NCBI GenBank assembly: GCA_965262505.1 | Contig: CBDHFM010000030.1 | Coordinates: 4,278,001-4,342,000, forward strand | Reading direction: 5' to 3' | DNA from: JACPPO01 sp965262505 | GTDB taxonomy: Bacteria; Acidobacteriota; Vicinamibacteria; Vicinamibacterales; UBA2999 | DNA length: 64,000 nucleotides | Shown here: positions 24,297-31,451 of the stretch, piece after piece | How positions within the stretch are numbered: position 1 is the first letter of the stretch | How the letters are laid out: every line of letters starts with the position of its first letter | Notes under the pieces: generated by a model | What the model was told of the DNA's origin: nothing | Databases searched by the model: none | Seen by the model: only the letters and a program-made list of their open reading frames with translations | Made by a program: the position numbers and the translations under genes

Positions 24297-25781
24297 TCAG
24301 CGGTCGAACGATTCGCGGCGGGAGGATTCCGTGAGCCTGACGACGTAGCGCTCCGGCTCTTTCCGGAACAGTGCCTGCATGTCGGCGAGGCTCCGCGCGC
24401 CACTGTAGCTGATGGCGGAGCAGAGGTGTTTCAGCATGTCCCGGAGGAGCGGTCGCACAGAGCCCCGCACCGGGACGCTGATCTCCATGCCCTCGGCACC
24501 GAGCGCCTCGACGTCGGCGGCGTCCGCATCCTCGACATCCAGCCGATCGACAATGGCCTCGAGCGACGCCATCCCGCGGAACACCTTGAACGGGACATGC
24601 ACGGTCTTGTTGGAATCGGGGACGACGACAGGCTTTTGCACGACGTCCCCTGGGGTTTCGGTCGTACCGGCCAGCATGCCCCCCAGCATCACGGTGTCGC
24701 CGCCGAAGGTCAGCGCCTGCACGAGCGCGCCATGGCGCTTGACGCCGCCGTCGGCAATGAGCGGTACTCGCCCTGCGGCGACAGCCCGACATTCCACGAG
24801 CGCCTGCACTTGAGGTACGCCGAAGTTCGTGTTCACGCGTGTGGTACACCCGCCTCCGGGGCCGACGCCGACCTTGATCCCGTCCACACCGCGCTCGAGG
24901 AGAAAGCGAGCGCCATCAGCCGTCGCGACGTTGCCCGCCACGAGCTCGACGTCGCCGAACCGCTTGCGAAACTCTTCGATCGCGCGCGCCATGACGCCGG
25001 AGTGGCCGTGCGCGATGTCGATGACGATGACATCGACCTGGGCGCGCAGCAGTTCCGCCGCCCGTTCCAGATAGTCGCCCTTCGCACCGATCGCCGCGCC
25101 GACCCGCAGCCGACCCTGCGCGTCACGCGTCGCAAACGGCAGCTGGCGTTGCGCGATGAGATCCTTCGCCGTAATCAGTCCTCGCAGGGTGCCGTCGGCA
25201 TGCAGGAGCAGAAGCTTCTTGACCTTGTGCGTCCGCATCGTCTCTTCGGCCTGCGCCGTGTCCGGCTCACCGGCGCGTGCGATCAATCGATCGCGCGGCG
25301 TCATCCGCGACGCGACCGTGCCGCCCTGGTCCGTAAACCGCAGGTCGCGCGTCGTGAGCAGGCCCTGTACTAGACGCTGCTCGTCCACGACGACGAGCGT
25401 CCCGACGCCAGAGGCACGCATTCGCGCGGCCGCGTCGACGAGGCTGGCGGCGGGCGCGATGGTATACGGGTCGTTGATGACGCCGTGCTGCTTGCGCTTG
25501 ACGATCTGAACCTCGCGCACCTGCGGGTTGATGTCGCCGCTGCGGAATCCCCGGTCGACGATCCCGATCCCGCCTTCTTCGGCCACGGCGGTGGCCATCT
25601 CCGCACGCGTGACCGTATCCATGTTGGCCGAGACGATCGGTCGCTTGAGCGTGAGGCGTCGCGAAAAATTGGACGTGAGGTCGATGGCGGCCGGATGGCG
25701 TCGCTCGACGACGCTGTACTGCGGGGTGAAGAGGAAGTCATCGAACGTGCAGCCGCGAACGAGGGACAGGAGGTCAGACAT
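24297..25781 (-). CDS. guaB: IMP dehydrogenase / GMP reductase family enzyme with CBS pair
   Basis: 494-residue TIM-barrel enzyme with a tandem CBS domain (about 104-215), as in IMPDH, which oxidises IMP to XMP in GMP synthesis. Seen: FDDFLFTPQYS, PIVSANMDTVTRAEMA, VDVIVIDIAHGHS, VAGNVATADG, the catalytic loop GVGPGGGCTTR with Cys312, PLIADGGVKRHG and LGGMLAG. Two points are unusual: IMPDH normally has GPGS(I/V)CTTR, here Gly-Gly precedes the Cys; and the flap Arg-Tyr of IMPDH is not evident (DRLDVED is at that place). A GMP-reductase-like activity, as in CBS-containing GuaB1 proteins, is therefore possible. The gene is divergent from the small-membrane-protein group. Confidence 0.85.
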   Translation of the reverse strand: MSDLLSLVRGCTFDDFLFTPQYSVVERRHPAAIDLTSNFSRRLTLKRPIVSANMDTVTRAEMATAVAEEGGIGIVDRGFRSGDINPQVREVQIVKRKQHGVINDPYTIAPAASLVDAAARMRASGVGTLVVVDEQRLVQGLLTTRDLRFTDQGGTVASRMTPRDRLIARAGEPDTAQAEETMRTHKVKKLLLLHADGTLRGLITAKDLIAQRQLPFATRDAQGRLRVGAAIGAKGDYLERAAELLRAQVDVIVIDIAHGHSGVMARAIEEFRKRFGDVELVAGNVATADGARFLLERGVDGIKVGVGPGGGCTTRVNTNFGVPQVQALVECRAVAAGRVPLIADGGVKRHGALVQALTFGGDTVMLGGMLAGTTETPGDVVQKPVVVPDSNKTVHVPFKVFRGMASLEAIVDRLDVEDADAADVEALGAEGMEISVPVRGSVRPLLRDMLKHLCSAISYSGARSLADMQALFRKEPERYVVRLTESSRRESFDR

Positions 25782-25782
25782 C

Positions 25783-25838
25783 TGCTGATAGTCTGTAGGT
25801 CAGAGGTCAAATGTCAAAGGTGGACTTTAGACCTTGAC
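25783..25838. repeat. Iterated-word element, GTCAAAG/GAAAGTC family, between divergent genes
   Basis: AGGTCAGAGGTCAAATGTCAAAG is followed by GACTTTAGACCTTGACG, so a few copies of the word GGTCAAA are followed by its complement. It separates the divergent IMP dehydrogenase-like gene and the DUF6677-like gene and would overlap their promoters. Confidence 0.5.
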
Positions 25839-25860
25839 GATTCGAACGATAATAGCGTCC

Positions 25861-26235
25861 ATGGTGCGCTCGACCAGCAACACGTATCTCGTGTGCGCCG
25901 CGGCGTGGGTGGTGCCGGGCGCGGGCCATTTGTGGCTGGGCCGTGTCCAGAAAGGGCTGACCTTTCTGGTCGCGCTCCCGTTGATGTTTGCGACCGGTCT
26001 GTGGCTCGAGGGACGGCTGTTTCCCTTCGAACTGGGGCAGCCGCTCGTCGCGCTGGCGGCGTTCGCTGATATCGGCATTGGCGTCCCGTACCTTGTAGCC
26101 AAAGCCATGGGCATGGGTACGGGGCGCGTGATTGCCCAGTCCTTCGAGTACGGCAACGCGTTCCTGATCGTGGCCGGCCTTCTGAACATGCTCGTCGTGC
26201 TCGACGCCTTTGACGTGGCTGAAGGCCGCAAGTGA
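25861..26235 (+). CDS. Small membrane protein, DUF6677-like
   Basis: About 124 residues with three to four hydrophobic segments: YLVCAAAWVVPGAGHLWLG, GLTFLVALPLMFATGLWLEG, a central PLVALAAFADIGIGVPYLVA and NAFLIVAGLLNMLVVLDAF. The PGAGHLWLGRVQKG opening is the signature I associate with DUF6677 of Vicinamibacteria and resembles TM2-type proteins. ATG 25861 is preferred to an upstream TTG (25834). Its stop overlaps the next GTG (GTGA). Confidence 0.75.
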   Translation: MVRSTSNTYLVCAAAWVVPGAGHLWLGRVQKGLTFLVALPLMFATGLWLEGRLFPFELGQPLVALAAFADIGIGVPYLVAKAMGMGTGRVIAQSFEYGNAFLIVAGLLNMLVVLDAFDVAEGRK

Positions 26236-26405
26236 GTTCCCACGTTGGCGCGATGGTGGTGTTCGCGCTTTTTGTGTCCGTGGTCTTCGCCGCGCTGATG
26301 CGTGACGACCCGGCGGAGCAGTTGCGACTGGGCCTGCGACTGTTTGGCGGGTTGGTGGGCGGGGGCATTCTCGCCGGCTGGCTGCTCTATCCGCTTCCTT
26401 TCTGA
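26232..26405 (+). CDS. 57-residue membrane protein
   Basis: Short frame starting at GTG 26232, overlapping the previous stop by 4 bases, and ending TGA 26403-26405. It has two hydrophobic segments (VVFALFVSVVFAALM and LFGGLVGGGILAGWLLY) around a charged turn RDDPAEQLRLG. The tight coupling, the two-helix design and the GC-rich codon use like its neighbours support a real gene. The function is unknown; an accessory subunit of the preceding membrane protein is a guess. Confidence 0.7.
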   Translation: MSSHVGAMVVFALFVSVVFAALMRDDPAEQLRLGLRLFGGLVGGGILAGWLLYPLPF

Positions 26406-26416
26406 TCGCTGCAGAC

Positions 26417-26794
26417 GTGCTGAGACGTTTCAGCCTGTGGGCGCCTGTTATTCTCTACATGGCTGCGATTTTCTACGTGTCGGCGCTGCCCGAGCCTCCG
26501 ATCCCCGCAGGGACCGACAAGCCGCTGCATGGGCTGGCCTATCTTGGCCTGGCCCTCGTTGTCGTTCGCGCGGTCGTTGGCGGCTTGCCACGACGGATCG
26601 ACATGTGGAGCGCGACGATCGCGATGCTGATCACTGTCGCCTACGGCGCGACCGACGAAGCGCATCAGATGTTCGTTCCCGGCCGTAGCGCGGAGGTGTT
26701 CGACCTGCTCGCCGATACGGGAGGGGCGATCGTGGGCACGGTCGCGTGCTGGGCGTGGGGTATAATTTCGCCAGTCTCGCGCGATGGCCTTTGA
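26417..26794 (+). CDS. VanZ-like family membrane protein
   Basis: 125 residues with about four membrane helices. VanZ-like features: ILYMAAIFYVSALPEPPIP, DKPLHGLAYLGLAL with the conserved His, AYGATDEAHQMFVPGRSAEVFDLLADTGGA in which DE(I/A)HQ, PGR and D..AD are family landmarks. The role of bacterial VanZ-like proteins outside glycopeptide resistance is unclear. It is third in the chain of overlapping or near-touching small membrane protein genes; its GTG start is 11 bases after the previous stop. Confidence 0.87.
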   Translation: MLRRFSLWAPVILYMAAIFYVSALPEPPIPAGTDKPLHGLAYLGLALVVVRAVVGGLPRRIDMWSATIAMLITVAYGATDEAHQMFVPGRSAEVFDLLADTGGAIVGTVACWAWGIISPVSRDGL

Positions 26795-26894
26795 AAACCT
26801 CCTTCTCGAGCGAGATGGCGCGGTTGCCATTCTCACTATCAACCGTCCGCACGCCCTGAACGCGCTGAATTCTTCGACAGTCACAGTCCGATGA
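26784..26894 (+). pseudogene. N-terminal relic of an enoyl-CoA hydratase (crotonase)
   Basis: 36-codon frame, MAFENLLLERDGAV, then AILTINRPHALNALN and a short end STVTVR. This is the exact opening of crotonase-family enzymes (ENxxxERDGxVAxxTxNRPxxxNALN), which are normally about 260 residues. The rest is gone: the frame stops with a TGA that overlaps the ribH start (ATGA). It begins inside the VanZ 3' end. A deletion that joined an enoyl-CoA hydratase start to ribH would explain it. It may now act as a short upstream coupling frame for ribH; TATAAT at 26761-26766 lies just ahead. Confidence 0.75.
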
Positions 26895-27370
26895 ACGAGC
26901 TTCGAGGATCGCCACATGCGTCCGGCTGCCGCTTCGCGATTGTGGTCTCCCGCTTCAACGAGGAGATTACAGAGGGTCTGCTGAAAGGCGCCCTTCAGGC
27001 GCTTACCGAAGCGTCGGTTCCCGACGAGGACGTGACGACTCTGCGCGTTCCGGGGGTGTTCGACGTTCCGGTGACCGCGTTGCGCGCTGCGGAAACCGGG
27101 CGCTTCGACGCCGTCATCTGCCTCGGCTGTGTCATCAAGGGTGAGACGATGCACTTCGAATACATCGCCGGCACGGCGTGCCAGGCGATGGCGGCCGCGG
27201 CTACCGCCACCGGCGTGCCGATTACGCTCGGCGTGCTGACAGCGCTCACCGAAGATCAGGCCACGGAGCGCGCCGCCGAGGGGCCTGGCAACAAGGGTCG
27301 CGAAGCCGCGCTCGCGGCCGTCGAGATGGCCACGCTCTTCCGTCAATTACCCGAAGGAATCGGCGAGTGA
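26891..27370 (+). CDS. ribH: 6,7-dimethyl-8-ribityllumazine synthase
   Basis: Penultimate enzyme of riboflavin synthesis, joining the ribityl-pyrimidine and dihydroxybutanone phosphate. Seen: FAIVVSRFNEEITEGLL, RVPGVFDVPVTA (usually VPGAFEIP), ICLGCVIKGETMHFEYI with the catalytic His, GVPITLGVLTALTEDQATER and the NKGREAALAAVEM end. 159 residues, standard. It overlaps nusB by 4 bases, the frequent ribH-nusB order. Confidence 0.96.
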   Translation: MNELRGSPHASGCRFAIVVSRFNEEITEGLLKGALQALTEASVPDEDVTTLRVPGVFDVPVTALRAAETGRFDAVICLGCVIKGETMHFEYIAGTACQAMAAAATATGVPITLGVLTALTEDQATERAAEGPGNKGREAALAAVEMATLFRQLPEGIGE

Positions 27371-27834
27371 CAGCCAGGACGGAGCGTCGCCCGACCCACC
27401 GGGTAGGCCGGGAACCGCGCCATCGGGCGCGCGAAGCAGCCGTGCAGATGCTCTATCAATGGGAGGTCGGCCGCTTGTCCATGCCCGACGTCGTGCAGAC
27501 ATTCTGGCTCCACGATGAGCCGGAGGCCGCGATCGCAGGGAGCGATCACCGTGCGTTTGCCCAGATGCTCGCCACGGGCGTCGCGGACACGGTCGGCGAC
27601 CTTGATCCGGTCATCGTCGAGGCTGCCGAGCACTGGCGGATCGAGCGGATGAACGTGATGGACCGCCTCATATTGCGGTTGGCCGTCTACGAGTTTCTCC
27701 ACGAGCCGGCCACGCCCTCGCGCGTCATCATCAACGAGGCGTTGGAACTGGCGCACACCTTCAGCAACGACGATTCAGTACGGTTCATCAACGGGATCCT
27801 TGACGCGATCCGCCGTCGCCTTGAACGCGAATGA
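27367..27834 (+). CDS. nusB: Transcription antitermination factor NusB
   Basis: 155 residues. RAREAAVQMLYQWEVG is the NusB N-terminus; RMNVMDRLILRLAVYEFL, PSRVIINEALELAHTFSNDDSVRFINGILDAI is the diagnostic C-terminal half, in which NEA.ELA...F....FVNG is conserved. It binds boxA RNA with NusE in rRNA antitermination. The GTG start overlaps the ribH stop; the longer in-frame extension inside ribH is a shadow. Confidence 0.95.
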   Translation: MTARTERRPTHRVGREPRHRAREAAVQMLYQWEVGRLSMPDVVQTFWLHDEPEAAIAGSDHRAFAQMLATGVADTVGDLDPVIVEAAEHWRIERMNVMDRLILRLAVYEFLHEPATPSRVIINEALELAHTFSNDDSVRFINGILDAIRRRLERE

Positions 27835-29333
27835 CCACCACCGAGGAATCCGATCAGGTCGTACAACGACGCGCCAACCTCGAGGAGCTGCGCAAACTCG
27901 GCGTGGATCCGTACCCGCACCGGTTCGATCCGCAGGGGTCTGTCGAAGAGATCGTCCAGGGGCACGGTGCGAAGGACGGTGAGGTGCTCGACGCCGAGCA
28001 GGTGACAACCCGCACGGCGGGACGGATCGTGGCGATTCGCAGCTTTGGTAAAGCGAATTTCCTGGTGCTTTCGGACGGCAAAGAGCGTATCCAGGTGTAC
28101 ATCCGCCAGGACGCACTCTCCGAGCGCGATTTCCGGATCTTCAAGCTGCTTGATTTCGGCGACTGGGTCGGCGTGGAGGGACGGCTCTTCAGAACCAAGA
28201 CCAGGGAACTCACGATTTGGGCGTCGAAGCTCGAGTTCCTCGCCAAGTGCCTGTTGCCCCTGCCGGAGAAGTGGCACGGTCTCACTGACGTCGAGATCCG
28301 ATACCGTCAACGTTATCTCGATCTGATCGTCAATCCGGACGCGCGGCGTGTGTTCGAGACCCGCAGCCGTGTCGTGACCGCGGTCCGGGAGTTCCTGATC
28401 GCACGTGGCTTTCTCGAGGTCGAGACGCCGATGATGCAGTCGATTGCAGGCGGTGCGCTCGCCCGACCGTTCGTGACCCACCACAACGCGCTCGACATAC
28501 CGCTCTACATGCGCGTGGCGCCGGAGCTCTATCTGAAGCGGCTGACCGTCGGCGGGGTCGAGCGCGTGTTCGAGATCAATCGTAATTTTCGGAACGAGGG
28601 CATCTCCACTCAGCACAACCCTGAGTTCACGATGCTCGAGTTCTACTGGACCTACGCGGACTACACCGACCTGATGCCGCTCACCGAGCAGTTGCTGGCT
28701 GACATCGCGCACAAGGCGATCGGGACGGACGAGATCGGGTGCCGCGACCAGACGATTTCGCTCAAGGCGCCGTTTCGCCGTCTCTCGATGCGGGAGGCGG
28801 TGCGTGACGCGGCCTCCAGGCGTCTCGGCGCGGCCATCGACGCGGGCGATCTGCGATCGCGCGATGCGGCGGCGGGGCTCGCGGCCAGGCTTGGCGTGGC
28901 AGTGGATGCGGGCATGGGGGCTGGGAAGATCACCGCGGAGATCTTCGAGACGCTCTGCGAGGACGACCTCATCCAGCCAACGTTCGTGTACGACTTTCCG
29001 ACGGAGGTCTCGCCGTTGTCGAAGCAAAAGGCCGACGATCCGGACACCGTGGAGCGCTTCGAGCTGTATGCTGCCGGTTTCGAGCTGGCCAATGCCTTCA
29101 GCGAACTGAACGATCCCGCCGAGCAGCAGCGCCGGTTCGAGGGGCAGCTCCGGCAGAGAGCAGGCGGAGACGAAGAGGCGCACGCCATGGACGAGGATTT
29201 TGTTCGTGCCCTCGAATTCGGCATGCCGCCTGCCGCGGGTGAGGGCGTCGGCATCGACCGGCTCGTCATGCTGCTCACGAACAGCGCGTCGATCCGCGAC
29301 GTGATCCTGTTTCCGTTGATGCGGCCGAAATGA
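27831..29333 (+). CDS. lysS: Lysyl-tRNA synthetase, class II
   Basis: 500 residues. OB-fold anticodon-binding domain at the N-terminus (GRIVAIRSFGKANFLVLSD), then the class II core: motif 1 with RFLIVNPDARRVFETR-like sequence and GFLEVETPMMQ, motif 2 FEINRNFRNEGISTQHNPEFTM and motif 3 GEGVGIDRLVMLLTN. Charges tRNA-Lys. The ATG overlaps nusB (ATGA) and its stop overlaps the next gene, so it belongs to a tightly packed operon from ribH to lolD. Confidence 0.97.
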   Translation: MTTTEESDQVVQRRANLEELRKLGVDPYPHRFDPQGSVEEIVQGHGAKDGEVLDAEQVTTRTAGRIVAIRSFGKANFLVLSDGKERIQVYIRQDALSERDFRIFKLLDFGDWVGVEGRLFRTKTRELTIWASKLEFLAKCLLPLPEKWHGLTDVEIRYRQRYLDLIVNPDARRVFETRSRVVTAVREFLIARGFLEVETPMMQSIAGGALARPFVTHHNALDIPLYMRVAPELYLKRLTVGGVERVFEINRNFRNEGISTQHNPEFTMLEFYWTYADYTDLMPLTEQLLADIAHKAIGTDEIGCRDQTISLKAPFRRLSMREAVRDAASRRLGAAIDAGDLRSRDAAAGLAARLGVAVDAGMGAGKITAEIFETLCEDDLIQPTFVYDFPTEVSPLSKQKADDPDTVERFELYAAGFELANAFSELNDPAEQQRRFEGQLRQRAGGDEEAHAMDEDFVRALEFGMPPAAGEGVGIDRLVMLLTNSASIRDVILFPLMRPK

Positions 29334-30553
29334 CGTTCGAACTGTTCGTCGCCCTGCGCTACCTGTTCGCCCGCCGCAAGCAGGCGTTCATCTCGCTCAT
29401 CTCCCTCATATCGACGATGGGCGTCGCCGTCGGGGTCATGGCACTCGTTATCGCGCTGGCGCTGATGACGGGTCTGCAGGGTGAGCTGCGCGACCGCATC
29501 CTCGGCGCGACGGCGCACGTGTACGTCTGGAAAACGGGTGGCATCGAGGATTACCAGGCGGAGGTCGCCACGCTTCGCGCCATCGAGGGCGTCGTGGGCG
29601 CCGGGCCGGCCATCCTCGGGAAGGCGCTCATCTCGACCGCACGAGCCGACGCGTTCATCAGTCTCAAGGGCGTCGATCCGGCCCTCGAGGCCAACGTCAC
29701 CGACATTCAGCGAGCCATGCAAAGCGGTGCCGTCGCGGCGCTGGCGCCCACGTCGGAAGGAGAACTCCCGGGGATCCTGATCGGCCGCAACCTGGCGGCA
29801 CAACTCGGCGTCGCCACCGGCGATACGGCAACCTTGCTCTCGCCCCAGGGCACCCTGTCGCCCATGGGCATGATTCCGCGGACGCGTCGCGTGCGCGTCG
29901 CGGGCGTCTACACGCTCGGGTTGTTCGAGTTCGACGCGGCGTATGGATTCGTGTCGCTCCCGTTCGCCGAGCGGCTGCTGGGCAAGGCGGCGCCCGATCT
30001 CATTCAGTTACGCGTCGCGGATATCGATGAAGCGCCGAGCATCTCGGAGCGCATTCCGGACGAGCTCGGCATCGAGTACGTGAGTCAGGACTGGGCCGAC
30101 ATGAACCAGGCGCTGTTCTCGGCGCTCTGGCTCGAGAAGATGGCGATCTCGATCACCATCGCGCTCATTGTCATCGTCGCCGCACTCAACATCGTCGCCT
30201 CACTCGTGCTCCTCGTGATGGAGAAGAGTCGCGATATCGCCATCCTGAAGACCATGGGGACCTCATCCCGTCGGGTGATGACCATCTTCATGCTCCAGGG
30301 ACTCGTCATCGGTATCGCGGGGACAACGGTCGGCGCGGCAGGCGGGCTGGCGCTCTGCTGGGTGTTCGATCGCTACCGGTTGATTCAGATTCCCATGGAC
30401 GTGTATCAGGTCTCGTACGTTCCCTTCGTCGTCCAGCCGTTTGATTTCGCCATTGTCATCGTCTCGGCTGTCCTCATCTGCTTCCTGGCGACGATCTATC
30501 CTTCGCGCCAGGCATCGCGGCTCGATCCCGTGCAGGCTCTGCGGTTTGAGTAA
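29330..30553 (+). CDS. lolC: Lipoprotein-releasing ABC permease LolC/LolE type
   Basis: 407 residues. The start FELFVALRYLFARRKQAFISLISLISTMGVAVGV is the LolC/E hallmark, with helix 1 at about 22-48. A periplasmic MacB-like domain follows, then helices ITIALIVIVAALNIVASLVLLVM, the GLVIGIAGTTVGAAGGLAL region and FAIVIVSAVLICFLATIYPS, and the terminal ASRLDPVQALRFE. It extracts mature lipoproteins from the inner membrane in complex with LolD. A single C/E subunit, as found outside Gammaproteobacteria, would form a homodimer. Confidence 0.93.
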   Translation: MTFELFVALRYLFARRKQAFISLISLISTMGVAVGVMALVIALALMTGLQGELRDRILGATAHVYVWKTGGIEDYQAEVATLRAIEGVVGAGPAILGKALISTARADAFISLKGVDPALEANVTDIQRAMQSGAVAALAPTSEGELPGILIGRNLAAQLGVATGDTATLLSPQGTLSPMGMIPRTRRVRVAGVYTLGLFEFDAAYGFVSLPFAERLLGKAAPDLIQLRVADIDEAPSISERIPDELGIEYVSQDWADMNQALFSALWLEKMAISITIALIVIVAALNIVASLVLLVMEKSRDIAILKTMGTSSRRVMTIFMLQGLVIGIAGTTVGAAGGLALCWVFDRYRLIQIPMDVYQVSYVPFVVQPFDFAIVIVSAVLICFLATIYPSRQASRLDPVQALRFE

Positions 30554-30555
30554 TG

Positions 30556-30679
30556 TCAAATCCCAAGACCCGAATCCCAAATTCCGAGTCCCAACTCTGG
30601 CGCGAAGCGCGCATTGAGTCGGTCGCTTCATTTTGGGGCTTGGAACTTGGCGTTTGGCTTTTGGGATTTGGGTTTTGAC
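30556..30679. repeat. Two-armed iterated-word element, AATCCCAAA family, between lolC and lolD
   Basis: The left arm (30556-30597) iterates CAAATCCCAAGACCCGAATC-type words. After a short centre, the right arm (30630-30679) iterates the complement (TTGGGGCTTGG, CTTGGCGTTTGG, TTTTGGGATTTGGG). The whole unit can form a long imperfect hairpin in the mRNA between two genes of one transporter. It ends at the GTG of lolD. Confidence 0.8.
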
Positions 30680-31354
30680 GTGGCGTTGGTAAGCGTCAGA
30701 GGGCTGAACAAGTCCTACATCGTTGGCAGCCAGCGTATTCACGTGCTTCGCGATCTGGATCTTGAGGTCGCGGAAGGCGAGATGCTCGCGATTGTTGGCG
30801 CCTCAGGCGTTGGCAAGAGCACACTGTTGCACCTGCTTGGGGGACTCGACCGGTCGGACTCTGGCGCGGTTCATATCGAAGCGGCGGATCTCACTTCGAT
30901 GCCGGCTCCCGCTCTGGTCGCTTTCCGCAACCGTCACGTCGGTTTCGTCTTCCAGTTCCACCACCTGATGCCCGAGTTCGACGCGGCGGAAAATGTGGAG
31001 ATGCCGATGCGCATCGCGCGAGTGTCTCGCGGCGAGGCGCGGCGCCGCGCGGTCGAGCTCCTGGTGCGGGTTGGCCTGGGCGAGCGGCTGGTACACCGGC
31101 CGGCCATGCTGTCGGGCGGGGAACAGCAACGCGTCGCTGTTGCCCGGGCGCTTGTCATGAAGCCGGCGCTGCTCCTGGCCGACGAGCCCACCGGCGACCT
31201 CGATGAGAACACCGCCGATGCACTACACGAGCTATTGCGCGAGATGCACGCCGAGTACGGGCTGACGTCGGTCATCGCCACACATAACCTCCGACTCGCT
31301 GCCGCCTGCAACAGGGTGCTCCGCCTGGAGCAAGGGCAGTTGCATCAACACTGA
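30680..31354 (+). CDS. lolD: Lipoprotein-releasing ABC ATPase LolD
   Basis: 224-residue ATPase: Walker A GASGVGKST, Q-loop VFQFHHLMPEFDAAENVEMP, signature LSGGEQQRVAVARAL, Walker B LLLADEPTGDLDE and H-loop VIATHNLRL. The H-H-L-M-P-E-F sequence and gene order after lolC identify LolD. GTG 30680 begins the conserved LVSVRGLNKSY; the upstream in-frame extension is encoded by the repeat element and discarded. Confidence 0.94.
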   Translation: MALVSVRGLNKSYIVGSQRIHVLRDLDLEVAEGEMLAIVGASGVGKSTLLHLLGGLDRSDSGAVHIEAADLTSMPAPALVAFRNRHVGFVFQFHHLMPEFDAAENVEMPMRIARVSRGEARRRAVELLVRVGLGERLVHRPAMLSGGEQQRVAVARALVMKPALLLADEPTGDLDENTADALHELLREMHAEYGLTSVIATHNLRLAAACNRVLRLEQGQLHQH

Positions 31355-31385
31355 TCGGCTCCGGTCAGCGTGTCCGCTGGGCTAC

Positions 31386-31451
31386 GCTGGCTTTAGAGGC
31401 TGGCTTTAGAGGCTGGCTTCAAGAGCCCGGCGTCGCAGCCCGGCATTACAG
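31386..31451. repeat. 13-bp tandem repeat between convergent genes
   Basis: GCTGGCTTTAGAG occurs at 31386-31398 and 31399-31411, with a variant (GCTGGCTTCAAGA) at 31412-31424. A related 13-bp period continues (GCCCGGCGTCGCA, GCCCGGCATTACA) into the stop of the convergent dehydrogenase gene. It lies between lolD (+) and the dehydrogenase (-), a place for a bidirectional terminator, though there is no T-run. Confidence 0.7.

Noticed and set aside
27687..29183. A 498-codon minus-strand frame opposite lysS
   Set aside because: Antisense shadow of a clear class II lysyl-tRNA synthetase.
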